DNA from: Rhodospirillaceae bacterium bin65
GTDB taxonomy: Bacteria; Pseudomonadota; Alphaproteobacteria; Bin65
Assembly (NCBI GenBank): GCA_002238725.1
Contig: MPMX01000014.1
Location: forward strand, 16,683-80,682
Length of the DNA: 64,000 bases
Direction of reading: 5' to 3'
Both the position numbers and the translations under genes were made by a program. The notes beneath the pieces are model-generated. The model was given only the letters and a program-made list of their open reading frames with translations, did no database searches and was not told the origin of the DNA. Below are positions 17,397 to 25,543 of the stretch, piece after piece (the first letter of the stretch is position 1; each line of letters starts with the position of its first letter).

Positions 17397-17509
17397 TGAT
17401 CTTCGTAACCGGTTGAAGGGACTTTGCTCTCAGGTCGGAAAAAGTCGTGCCTCCGCACGGATTCGATTCTGAATGCGGGCCGGGACCGGCGCCTGACGGA
17501 AAAACCACC

Positions 17510-18181
17510 ATGAATTCAGCTTCCGGCCGGCCGGAAACTCGCAGCGAGCGCCGGCGGCGGCGCAATCGCGAGGCCCTGATCCAGGCCGCCTACGATGTCG
17601 TTTCGCGCAAGGGAATCGACGCGACGACGGTGCACGATATCACCGAGCAGGCCGATGTCGGCCTCGGTACTGCCTACAACTATTTCCCGTCGAAAGACGA
17701 CCTGATCCTTGCGGCCATCGAGCAGAGCATGGACCACCTCGCCAAGCGCATCGAAACCGTGACGGACACCTTCGACGATCCCGCACAGGTCTTCGCTTAC
17801 GGGACGCGAACCCTGATGGATACGGCCACCACCGACCGACGCTGGCAGTGGCTGATGCAGCGCTCGGAGGTGATTGCCGATGCCATCTATCGCTGTTTCG
17901 GCCCCTATGCGCTGCGCGACCTGCTGAAGGCGCGCGAGGCCGGCCGATACCGGTTCGACTCGGCCGAACTGACTTGGCGGCAGGCAACCTGGTCGATCGT
18001 CGGCACCAGTCTTGCCGTATGCGAAAACAAGCTGTCGAACGACGATCTGACGGAAGCCGTCGTCAACCTGCTTTGCTTGGCCGGTATGGATCGCGCAGGC
18101 GCATGGCAGGTCGCGAGACGGCCGCGACCGCCGCTGCCCACTGCGTCGGCATTGGCCGCGCGCATCGATCCCGCGCGTTGA
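17510..18181 (+). CDS. TetR-family transcriptional regulator
   Basis: The 223-residue protein has a standard N-terminal TetR HTH: NREALIQAAYDVVSRKGIDATTVHDITEQADVGLGTAYNYFPSKDDLI. The ligand-binding part is non-specific. Divergent placement next to the flavin monooxygenase suggests it represses that gene and senses its substrate. I start at the ATG at 17510 (MNSASGRPE); the in-frame start at 17447 lies closer to the palindromes and lacks a ribosome site. The Pro/Arg-rich tail after residue 195 looks disordered. Confidence 0.88.
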   Translation: MNSASGRPETRSERRRRRNREALIQAAYDVVSRKGIDATTVHDITEQADVGLGTAYNYFPSKDDLILAAIEQSMDHLAKRIETVTDTFDDPAQVFAYGTRTLMDTATTDRRWQWLMQRSEVIADAIYRCFGPYALRDLLKAREAGRYRFDSAELTWRQATWSIVGTSLAVCENKLSNDDLTEAVVNLLCLAGMDRAGAWQVARRPRPPLPTASALAARIDPAR

Positions 18182-18270
18182 CCGGCCGTTGCCCGCGCCG
18201 CTAACGTGCGTCCGCCAGGCGCCGCTGCATATCCCGCGGCGCGAGACCTGCCGAAAGCCCGCCGCCTCCC

Positions 18271-20259
18271 GTGTTCGAACGGCCAGCCCCCGACCGCCCG
18301 AGACTTGCCGAGACGCTGCTGGCCGTCCGCCCGCACCATCTGGCGAACGCCGTCGTCGCCTTCCTGTTCGCCTCGACCGGGCCGGTCGCGCTGATCCTGA
18401 CCATCGGGATCGCCGGCCGCCTCTCCACCGAAGCCATGTCGTCCTGGATCTTCATCGGCTTTGCCGGCGGCGGCGCCATCACCTTTGCGATGAGCTGGTT
18501 CTACAAGCAGCCGCTCGCCTTCGCCTGGACGATCTCCGGCACGGCCATCGCCGGCCAGGCCCTGCTCAAATACCCGTTCTCCGAGATCGTCGGCGCCTAC
18601 ATGGTGACCGGCGCCGTGATGATCCTGCTGGGCCTCAGCAGCGGCTTCAAGGCAATCATGCGCTTCGTGCCCCAGCCGATCGTCATGGCCATGGTCGCCG
18701 GCGTGTTCCTCAAGTTCGGCATCCTGGCGGTCGACGCGTTCGACAAGGAGCTGAAGATCGCACTGGCGGCCCTTGTCGCCTGGATCGTGTTTTCCTTCTG
18801 GAAGCCGGTGGCGCGCGTCCTGCCGCCGGTGCTGATGGCGCTGCTCGCCGCCGGCTACATGGCGGTCGAGGGCGGCCAGTTCGCGCTCAAGGAAGAGCTT
18901 GCGCTCCAGATCGCCCGGCCCGAGGCCATCCACCCGGTGTTTTCGAAGGCCGCACTGCTCGATCTGGTCCTGCCGCTCCTGGTTTCCGTGCTCGCCCTGC
19001 AGAACGCCCAGGGCATCGCGATTCTGCGCGTCGCCGGCCACGATCCGCCGACCAACACCAGCACCTTCGCGTGCGGCGCCGGCTCGCTGCTGTTCGGCGC
19101 CTACGGCAGCGTCAACACCTGCATGACCGGGCCGGTCAACGCCATCCTGTCCTCGTCCGGCCGGGTGCGCTTCCATTTCGTCGGCGCCTACCTGTGGGCG
19201 GCGCTGGCAGTCGCCTTCGGCCTGCTGTCGCCGGTCGTAACCAAGCTCGCGCTCTCGGTGCCGGAATCCTTCATCTACATCATCGGCGGGCTGGCCATGC
19301 TGCCGGTGTTGCAGCAGGCCTTCACCGCCGGTTTCGGCGGCCGCTTCGCCATCGGCGCGACGGTCAGCCTCGTCGTGACGGTGACCGACCTGATCCCGGG
19401 CGTGAACGTCAACCTGCTCGGCATCGGCGCGCCCTTCTGGGGGCTGGTCTTCGGCGCGGCGACCTCGCTGCTGCTCGAACGGCGCGACTATGCCGAGCTG
19501 ATCGCCTCCGGTAACGGGAAGCCCGCCGAACCCGCACCGGAGGCGAAGGAAGAAGCCCCGGCGCGCAAGGCGCTGAGCGGGCCGGGCCCGGGGCGCACAC
19601 CGGCCGACGCCGGGCAGCTTCCCGACGGCCCGGTCGCCGTGGTCTCGCCCGCGCCTGGGCCGGACACCAGCCGCGTGCTGATCGCGCTGCGCGAGAAGGG
19701 CCTCGCCTACCGGTTGGTCGAAGACATGACCTGGCGGCCCGGCGAGGGCGTGTCGGAGAATCCGCTGAACCGCAACCCGCTGGTCCGCTTCGGCCCGGAA
19801 GCGGACGGCGGCGTCGCCCTCTGGGATCCGCGGACGATCCTCGACTATCTGGAAACCGTCCGGCCCGTGCCCGCCCTGATGCCGCCGGACCCGGCGAAGG
19901 TCTTCGAAGTCAAGACCTGGGAGGCGCTCGCCGAAGGCGTGAACGCCGCCGCGGTCGACCTCTACATCGCCTCCGCCCGCAACGCGACAGCGGAGGGCCT
20001 TGGGGAGGACGGGGACTGGCTCGCGCGCCGGCGCACCCGGGTGCAGGACGGCCTGGCAACGGCGGAAAACATGCTCGGCGACCGGCCTTTTGCCGTCGGC
20101 GCGCAGTTCTCGCGCGGCGACATCGCGCTCGCGGCCATGCTGGGGCATCTCGACCGGCAGCTGCCCGGCGAGGACTGGCGGGTGGCCCGGCCGGGGCTGG
20201 CTGCCTGGTTCGACGAAATCCGAAAGCGCGGCACGGTCGCCGCGGTACTGAACGGTTGA
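18271..20259 (+). CDS. BenE-like transporter fused to a glutathione S-transferase-like domain
   Basis: One uninterrupted 662-residue frame joins two domains. Residues 12-407 form a membrane transporter with about 12 hydrophobic segments resembling the BenE benzoate/H+ symporter family (FASTGPVALILTIGIAG, VPQPIVMAMVAGVFLKFG, GAYGSVNTCMTGPVNAI). After a Pro/Ala/Glu-rich linker (412-452), residues 453-662 read as a GST: a thioredoxin-like half (VSPAPGPDTSRVLIALREKGLAYRL...RTILDYLE) and an all-alpha half ending in LAAWFDEIRKRG. The join suggests uptake coupled to conjugation or binding at the cytoplasmic face, which is an inference. The start is a GTG at 18271 without a clear ribosome site. No stop or frameshift separates the halves. 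Confidence 0.8.
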   Translation: MFERPAPDRPRLAETLLAVRPHHLANAVVAFLFASTGPVALILTIGIAGRLSTEAMSSWIFIGFAGGGAITFAMSWFYKQPLAFAWTISGTAIAGQALLKYPFSEIVGAYMVTGAVMILLGLSSGFKAIMRFVPQPIVMAMVAGVFLKFGILAVDAFDKELKIALAALVAWIVFSFWKPVARVLPPVLMALLAAGYMAVEGGQFALKEELALQIARPEAIHPVFSKAALLDLVLPLLVSVLALQNAQGIAILRVAGHDPPTNTSTFACGAGSLLFGAYGSVNTCMTGPVNAILSSSGRVRFHFVGAYLWAALAVAFGLLSPVVTKLALSVPESFIYIIGGLAMLPVLQQAFTAGFGGRFAIGATVSLVVTVTDLIPGVNVNLLGIGAPFWGLVFGAATSLLLERRDYAELIASGNGKPAEPAPEAKEEAPARKALSGPGPGRTPADAGQLPDGPVAVVSPAPGPDTSRVLIALREKGLAYRLVEDMTWRPGEGVSENPLNRNPLVRFGPEADGGVALWDPRTILDYLETVRPVPALMPPDPAKVFEVKTWEALAEGVNAAAVDLYIASARNATAEGLGEDGDWLARRRTRVQDGLATAENMLGDRPFAVGAQFSRGDIALAAMLGHLDRQLPGEDWRVARPGLAAWFDEIRKRGTVAAVLNG

Positions 20260-20280
20260 ATGTCCGATGCCCGGCAGCGC

Positions 20281-20385
20281 CCCCTTCGACAAGCTCAGGG
20301 CAGGCTCTCGATACGGCCCCTGCGGGACCTACTCGGGATGAGGCCCCTCGATACGGCCCCTGCGGGACCTACTCGGGATGAGGGT
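20281..20385. repeat. Tandem REP-like repeats (40-bp unit twice)
   Basis: A TTCGACAAGCTCAGGGCAGG copy is followed by two direct 40-bp copies of CTCGATACGG...CTACTCGGGATGAGG beginning at 20307 and 20347. A further GCCTGCCCTGAGCG copy lies near 20422. No gene is seen in 20260-20619. Confidence 0.7.
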
Positions 20386-20619
20386 TATTTGGCCTCGTCC
20401 TCACACTGAGAAACCGCCGAAGAGCCTGCCCTGAGCGAACCGAAAGGCGGCGGATCGAAGGGCGGGACCGGAGAGGACGCAACAGCGGATTCCGGGTCTT
20501 CCTGTCGGATCGATCAGGTTCCCGGCCGGCAGGCATAACCGAAATTTACTGGACTCGTACAGACTGTCCCGACAGGTTCGGGCCGGAAGGCGCAAGACGC
20601 GGCCTGGACAGGAGCAACG

Positions 20620-21507
20620 ATGACGGCAGATCGACAGGCGGCCAACGCGGCGCTGGCCGCAAAAATTCGCAGGCGCGAGTGGATTTCGGCGCCCGGCGTG
20701 TTCGAGATGATCTCCGCGCGCGTCGCCGACGCGACGGGCTTCGACGCGCTCTACATGACCGGCTACGGCGCCGTTGCCAGTTATCTCGGCATCCCCGACG
20801 CCGGTCTCGCCACCTACACCGACATGGTCGGCCGGGTCGGCCAGATCGTCAGCGTCACCGGGACGCCGCTGATCGCGGACGGCGACACCGGCTATGGCGG
20901 GCTGCTCAACATCGAGCACACGGTGCGCGGCTACGAGGCCGCCGGCGCCGCGGCGATCCAGCTCGAAGACCAGGAGTTCCCGAAGAAATGCGGCCACACG
21001 CCGGGCCGCCGGGTTATTCCGCTCGACGACGCGGTCGCCAAGCTGAAGGTCGCCGCGGCAACCCGGGAGTCGAAGGATTTCCTGATCGTGGCGCGCACCG
21101 ACGCGCGCGGCCTGTACGGGCTCGACGAGGCGCTGCGCCGCGGCGCGGCTTTCGCCGAAGCGGGCGCCGATATCCTGTTCATCGAATCGCCCGAAAACGA
21201 GGAAGAGATGCGCCGGATCGGCGAGGCGTTCCGGGGCCTGCCCCTGCTCGTCAACGTCGTCGAGGGCGGCAGCACACCGGTCTTGCCGACCGCTGACTAC
21301 CAGGCGATCGGCTACAGCTTCGCAATCTATCCGGCGGCAGGCTTTCTCGCCACCGGCGCAGCGCTGCGCGAGGTCTACGGGCAGATCCGGGACACGGGGT
21401 CGAGCATCGGCACGGATGCGCCGCTGTACGATTTCCAGGAGTTCAGCAGGCTGATGGGGTTCGAGCATGTCTGGGAATTCGAGAAGAAGTGGGCCGAGGC
21501 CGTCTGA
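20620..21507 (+). CDS. Isocitrate lyase/PEP mutase superfamily lyase
   Basis: The 295-residue TIM-barrel protein has APGVFEMISARVADATGF, the metal-binding ADGDTGYGG, the loop LEDQEFPKKCGHTPGRRV with the catalytic KKCGH, and ARTDARGLYGLDEAL. This is the methylisocitrate-lyase/dimethylmalate-lyase/oxaloacetate-decarboxylase branch, cleaving a C-C bond in a 2-hydroxy or 2-oxo dicarboxylate. It is probably not a PEP mutase. The exact substrate is unknown. It overlaps the following secreted-protein gene by 41 bp. Confidence 0.85.
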   Translation: MTADRQAANAALAAKIRRREWISAPGVFEMISARVADATGFDALYMTGYGAVASYLGIPDAGLATYTDMVGRVGQIVSVTGTPLIADGDTGYGGLLNIEHTVRGYEAAGAAAIQLEDQEFPKKCGHTPGRRVIPLDDAVAKLKVAAATRESKDFLIVARTDARGLYGLDEALRRGAAFAEAGADILFIESPENEEEMRRIGEAFRGLPLLVNVVEGGSTPVLPTADYQAIGYSFAIYPAAGFLATGAALREVYGQIRDTGSSIGTDAPLYDFQEFSRLMGFEHVWEFEKKWAEAV

Positions 21508-22639
21508 GGCCCGGCGCAATCGGCCGGGCGCGGCGATTCTCGCGCTCGCCCTCGCCGGCGCGCCGCTCGCCACTACAGGACTGACGGCCGGACTGACGGC
21601 CGGACTGTTGGCCGGCCTGGCCGCCGGCCTTCCGGGCGCGGCGCAGGCGCAGGAAGCCCTGACGCCGGCGCAGAAGGCCGAGCGCGTGTTTCACACCTAC
21701 GGCCGGTCCGGCGCCAAGTACAGCTACGGTCCGGTCGCTGAGAAAGACGGCGTTCTCACAATCCGGAACCTGAAATACGCGGTCGCACTGCCGTCCGATG
21801 CTGTGGTCAAGCCGGGCGCCCCGAAAAAGACCGTGACCATGACGTTCACCGTGGAGACGGTTACCGTCCGCCGCTACGACTACCGCAATCCGGAGCTGCC
21901 GCATTTCATGGACCTGACGTTCGAGGGCATGCGGTTCGGCGGCAGCATGTTCGACGCACCGGAATTGCGCAGCGCGCTGGCCGTCTTCGGCCGGCAGGAT
22001 CTGGTGGTGGACTTCGTGCAGACCTACGAACTGGACCGGGCGGCCGGATCGATCGATCTGGACGCCTTCGCGGTTACGATGCGCGGCCTGCTGCGTCAGG
22101 AGATGAGCGGCCGGTTCGACGGCGTCGAATTCGCCCGGCTGACGGATCCGAAACTCCTGGAAAAGCTGGGACCGGGCGCCGCCGGGTCGATGCCGCCGGA
22201 TGCCGCCGGACGCATAATCCTCGATCTCCTGGCTGCGACGCGAATCCATCGCTTCTCCTACGCGCTCACCGACCTCGGCGGCATCGGCAAGGCGATGGCG
22301 GTCATGGCCGCGGCACAATCGAAGAAGAACCCGGACGCCCCGAAGATCACGACGAAAGCGATGCGGCAGGCGCTTGCGGGCGCACTGGCCGGCATGATGG
22401 CCCGCTTTTCCGGGACCTTCGCGCCGGTCATGCTGCAAGCGACGGCCCGGTGGATGCAGGCGCCGGGCACGCTGACGATCGCGCTCACGCCCGGACGGCC
22501 CCTGCCGGTCGCCGGCATCGTCGGGTATCTCGCCACCTTTTCCCGACAGGCGAAGCAGGCGAAGGACCAGAAAATCGATCTGGACCCGCTACAGAAGTTC
22601 CTCGGCCTGAGTTTTTCCTATATGCCGTCGCCGCGGTAA
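21467..22639 (+). CDS. Secreted protein of unknown function
   Basis: The 390-residue protein has a long positively charged n-region, a hydrophobic segment and a likely signal-peptidase site at AQA before QEALTPAQKAERVF. The h-region is built from short repeats (LTAGLTAGLLAGLAAGL), which reflect a tandem repeat in the DNA at 21584-21620. The mature part alternates strands and helices (VTMTFTVETVTVRRYDYRNPELPHF) and lacks a domain I can name; it looks periplasmic. Its start lies inside the upstream lyase gene, and a later start at one of the GTG/ATG codons is possible but would remove the n-region. Confidence 0.65.
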   Translation: MSGNSRRSGPRPSEARRNRPGAAILALALAGAPLATTGLTAGLTAGLLAGLAAGLPGAAQAQEALTPAQKAERVFHTYGRSGAKYSYGPVAEKDGVLTIRNLKYAVALPSDAVVKPGAPKKTVTMTFTVETVTVRRYDYRNPELPHFMDLTFEGMRFGGSMFDAPELRSALAVFGRQDLVVDFVQTYELDRAAGSIDLDAFAVTMRGLLRQEMSGRFDGVEFARLTDPKLLEKLGPGAAGSMPPDAAGRIILDLLAATRIHRFSYALTDLGGIGKAMAVMAAAQSKKNPDAPKITTKAMRQALAGALAGMMARFSGTFAPVMLQATARWMQAPGTLTIALTPGRPLPVAGIVGYLATFSRQAKQAKDQKIDLDPLQKFLGLSFSYMPSPR

Positions 22640-22681
22640 CACGCGCCGGTGGGGCGGCGCGCCGATGGTTCGTGACATGCC

Positions 22682-25237
22682 ATGAGCCGCCCTGATTCGC
22701 CGTCCGGCTGCCGCGCTGCGCCGCGCGCCTTCGCCGGCCTGCCTGCGCCGTTCGCCGGCTGGTTCGACGCCCGGGGCTGGGCGCCGCATCCGCATCAGCT
22801 GGAAATGCTGGCGGCGGTGCAGGGCGGGCTCGACGCGCTGCTGATCGCGCCGACCGGGGCCGGCAAGACGCTCGCCGGCTTCCTGCCCAGCCTGATCGAT
22901 CTGGCCGGCCGGGGCAGCCTGGAGCGCGATTTCGGCGGCCTGCATACGCTCTATATCTCGCCGCTCAAGGCGCTCGCCGTCGATATCGCGCGCAACCTGG
23001 AGGCGCCGGTGCGCGAGATGGCGCTCGACATCCGCTGCGAGACCCGGACCGGCGACACGCCCCACGCCAAACGCACCCGCCAGCGCAGGCGGCCGCCGGA
23101 CATCCTGATGACGACGCCGGAATCCCTGTCGCTGCTGCTGACCTACGCCGACGCATCGCGCCTGTTCGGCCGGCTGCGCTGCCTGATCGTCGACCAGCAG
23201 CACGCCCTGATGCCGAACAAGCGCGGCGACCTGCTGGCGCTGGCCATGGCGCGGCTCGCCACGCTGGCGCCGGACGCCCGCCGCATCGGCCTGTCGGCGA
23301 CGGTCCATGACGAGGCGGCGGGCGGGCCCGCGCCCCCCCGCCGCACGGGCCTGTCGGGGCCGGTCCAGGACGAGGCGGCGGCCCGGCGCTGGCTCGCCGC
23401 CGATGGGGCCAAAGATTCGGGGGGCGGCGCCGTGCAGATCGTGCGCGCGCCGCCGGGCGCGGACCCGGAGATTTCGATCGTCGACTCCGAGGCGCGGATT
23501 CCCTGGTCCGGCCACATGGCATTGCACGCCCTGCCGGCGGTCTATGCGCAGATCGTGGCCCACCGCACCACGCTGGTCTTCGTCAACACCCGCGGCCAGG
23601 CCGAGAGCGTGTTCCGCCAACTCTGGCGCATGAACGAGGATGGGCTGGCGATCGCCCTCCATCACGGCTCGCTGGAGCGCGAGCAGCGCCGCAAGGTCGA
23701 GGCCGCGATGGCGCGCGGCGCCCTGCGCGCGGTTGTCTGCACCTCGTCCCTCGATCTCGGCATCGACTGGGGCGACGTCGATCTCGTCATCCAGATGGGC
23801 GCACCCAAGGGCGCCAGCCGGCTGTTGCAGCGCCTCGGCCGGGCCAACCACCGCTACGACGAGCCGAGCAGGGCGATCCTGGTGCCGGGCAACCGCTTCG
23901 AATTCATGGAAAGCCGCGCCGCCATCGAGGCGGTCGAAGCCGGCGAACTGGACGGCGACCCGCCGCGCGAGGGCGGGCTGGACGTGCTGGCCCAGCATCT
24001 GGTCGGCCTGTGCTGCGGCGCCCGGCCGACCGCCGACGAGATGTTCGCCGAGATCGGCCGCTGCGCGCCCTATGCCGGCCTGTCGCGCCGGGCGTTCGAC
24101 GACGTGCTGGATTTCGTCGCGACCGGCGGCTACGCGCTCGGCGCCTATGAGCGCTTCAAGCGGCTCACCGTCGACGAGCGGGGCCGCTACCATATCGCCG
24201 GGCCGCGCTTCGCCCGCCAGCACCGGATGAACGCCGGGGTCATCGTCGAGGCCCAGATGCTCAAGGTGCGCGCCGGCGGGCGCACCCTGGGGCAGGTCGA
24301 GGAGTATTTCGTCAACGGCCTGGTCAGGGGCGACACCTTCATCTTCGCCGGCGAGATGCTGGAGTTCAACGAGGTGCGGGAGATGACGGTCTACGCCCGC
24401 AAAGCGAAGGGCGTCGACGCGCCCAAGGTGCCGGCCTATGGCGGCGGACGCCTGCCGCTCACCACCGACCTGGCCGACCGGGTGCGCGCCATGATCGCCG
24501 ACCCGGCGGGCTGGGGCGCCTTCCCCGACCAGGTGCGCTTCTGGCTCGACCGCCACGCCGAACAGTCGGTCTTTCCGCAGGCCGACGGTCTGCTGGTCGA
24601 GACCTTCCCGCGCCAGGGCAAGATCTACACCGTCGCTTACTGCTTCGAGGGCCGCAACGCGCACCAGACCCTGGGCATGCTGCTGACACGGCGCATGGAG
24701 CGGGCCGGCCTGGGGCCGCTCGGCTTCGTCGCGACCGACTACGTCATCGCGGTGTGGTCGCTGGAGCGCCCGGAGGACCTGGACGGCCTGTTCGACCCGG
24801 ACATGCTGGGCGACGACCTGGAAGCCTGGATGGCCGAGAGCACATTGCTCAAGCGCACCTTCCGCACCGTCGCGACAGTCGCCGGGCTGATCGAGCGCAA
24901 CCATCCCGGCCAGCGCAAGACCGGCCGCCAGGTCACCTTCAGCGCCGACCTGATCTACAACGTGCTGCGCCGGCACGAGCCCAACCACATCCTGCTGCGC
25001 GCAACCCGGCAGGACGCCGCGACCGGCCTGACCGACATCCGCCGCCTCGGCGAGATGCTGACCCGGGTCCGGGGCCGCATCCGCCACCAGAAGCTAGACA
25101 GGGTGTCGCCACTCGCCGTGCCGATCCTGCTCGAAATCGGCCGCGAATCGGTCGCCGGCGAGGCCGTCGAAGACCTGCTGGCGCGCGAGGAGGCGCTGGT
25201 GGCGGAGGCGGGGCTGGGCGGTGGGGCGAAACTGTGA
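22682..25237 (+). CDS. Lhr-like DEXH-box DNA helicase (ligase-associated type) with altered Walker B
   Basis: The 851-residue helicase has Walker A APTGAGKT (56-63), PLKALAVDI, TTPESLSLLL, a SAT motif (205-207), LVFVNTRGQAESVF, TSSLDLGIDWGDVDLVIQMGAPKGASRLLQRLGRANHR, and the Lhr winged-helix and core domains behind it (to about 830). This matches the ligase-associated DNA-damage-response DEXH helicases. Two oddities: motif II reads VDQQH (residues 170-174) where relatives have DE, and a 20-residue in-frame duplication follows motif III. The partner genes of the ligase cluster (ATP-dependent ligase, Lhr-associated exonuclease and phosphoesterase) are not next to it. Confidence 0.85.
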   Translation: MSRPDSPSGCRAAPRAFAGLPAPFAGWFDARGWAPHPHQLEMLAAVQGGLDALLIAPTGAGKTLAGFLPSLIDLAGRGSLERDFGGLHTLYISPLKALAVDIARNLEAPVREMALDIRCETRTGDTPHAKRTRQRRRPPDILMTTPESLSLLLTYADASRLFGRLRCLIVDQQHALMPNKRGDLLALAMARLATLAPDARRIGLSATVHDEAAGGPAPPRRTGLSGPVQDEAAARRWLAADGAKDSGGGAVQIVRAPPGADPEISIVDSEARIPWSGHMALHALPAVYAQIVAHRTTLVFVNTRGQAESVFRQLWRMNEDGLAIALHHGSLEREQRRKVEAAMARGALRAVVCTSSLDLGIDWGDVDLVIQMGAPKGASRLLQRLGRANHRYDEPSRAILVPGNRFEFMESRAAIEAVEAGELDGDPPREGGLDVLAQHLVGLCCGARPTADEMFAEIGRCAPYAGLSRRAFDDVLDFVATGGYALGAYERFKRLTVDERGRYHIAGPRFARQHRMNAGVIVEAQMLKVRAGGRTLGQVEEYFVNGLVRGDTFIFAGEMLEFNEVREMTVYARKAKGVDAPKVPAYGGGRLPLTTDLADRVRAMIADPAGWGAFPDQVRFWLDRHAEQSVFPQADGLLVETFPRQGKIYTVAYCFEGRNAHQTLGMLLTRRMERAGLGPLGFVATDYVIAVWSLERPEDLDGLFDPDMLGDDLEAWMAESTLLKRTFRTVATVAGLIERNHPGQRKTGRQVTFSADLIYNVLRRHEPNHILLRATRQDAATGLTDIRRLGEMLTRVRGRIRHQKLDRVSPLAVPILLEIGRESVAGEAVEDLLAREEALVAEAGLGGGAKL
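23281..23400. repeat. 60-bp tandem duplication inside the helicase gene
   Basis: Bases 23281-23340 and 23341-23400 align as two 60-bp units with strong identity over the first 41 bp (CCGCAYSGGCCTGTCGGSG...). The duplication is in frame and repeats the motif III segment as RRIGLSATVHDEAA and RRTGLSGPVQDEAA. Confidence 0.8.
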
Positions 25238-25321
25238 TTGCTATGGCCGGCGCGTGCTCGGCCTCGAAGACGGTTAATGCGTCTCCGTTTCAATCGGAAC
25301 CGCAGGCGCGGCTGAGGTTGC

Positions 25322-25464
25322 GCCCCTTCGACAGGCTCAGGGCAGGCTCCTTCGACAGGCTCAGGGCAGGCTCCTTCGACAGGCTCAGGGTGAGGTCGAA
25401 TAATTAGGAAATAAATCAAAAACCCCTCATCCCGAGTAGGCGCGCTTGCGCGCCGTATCGAGGG
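25322..25464. repeat. Triple 24-bp repeat plus REP-like palindrome
   Basis: Three consecutive copies of CTTCGACAGGCTCAGGGCAG (24-bp period; the third is truncated to GGGTGAGG) run from 25324 to about 25394. An inverted CCTCATCCCGAGTAGG...CGTATCGAGGG element with a GCGCGCTTGCGCGC hairpin core follows at 25423-25464. No gene in 25238-25543. Confidence 0.75.
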
Positions 25465-25543
25465 ACGCCCCGCCCGCTTGCCCCGCCCGGCGGCGGGCCG
25501 TAGATTGAGCCCTCCGCACCGTTGACGCCGTGAGAGACGCTCC

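Noticed and set aside
22589..25087. Reverse-strand frame of 832 residues opposite the helicase
   Set aside because: Shadow of the helicase codons; composition is Ala/Gly/Asp/His-rich without motifs.
25322..25394. CRISPR array
   Set aside because: Three 24-bp repeats are directly adjacent with no spacers, and the same unit is dispersed elsewhere as single copies.
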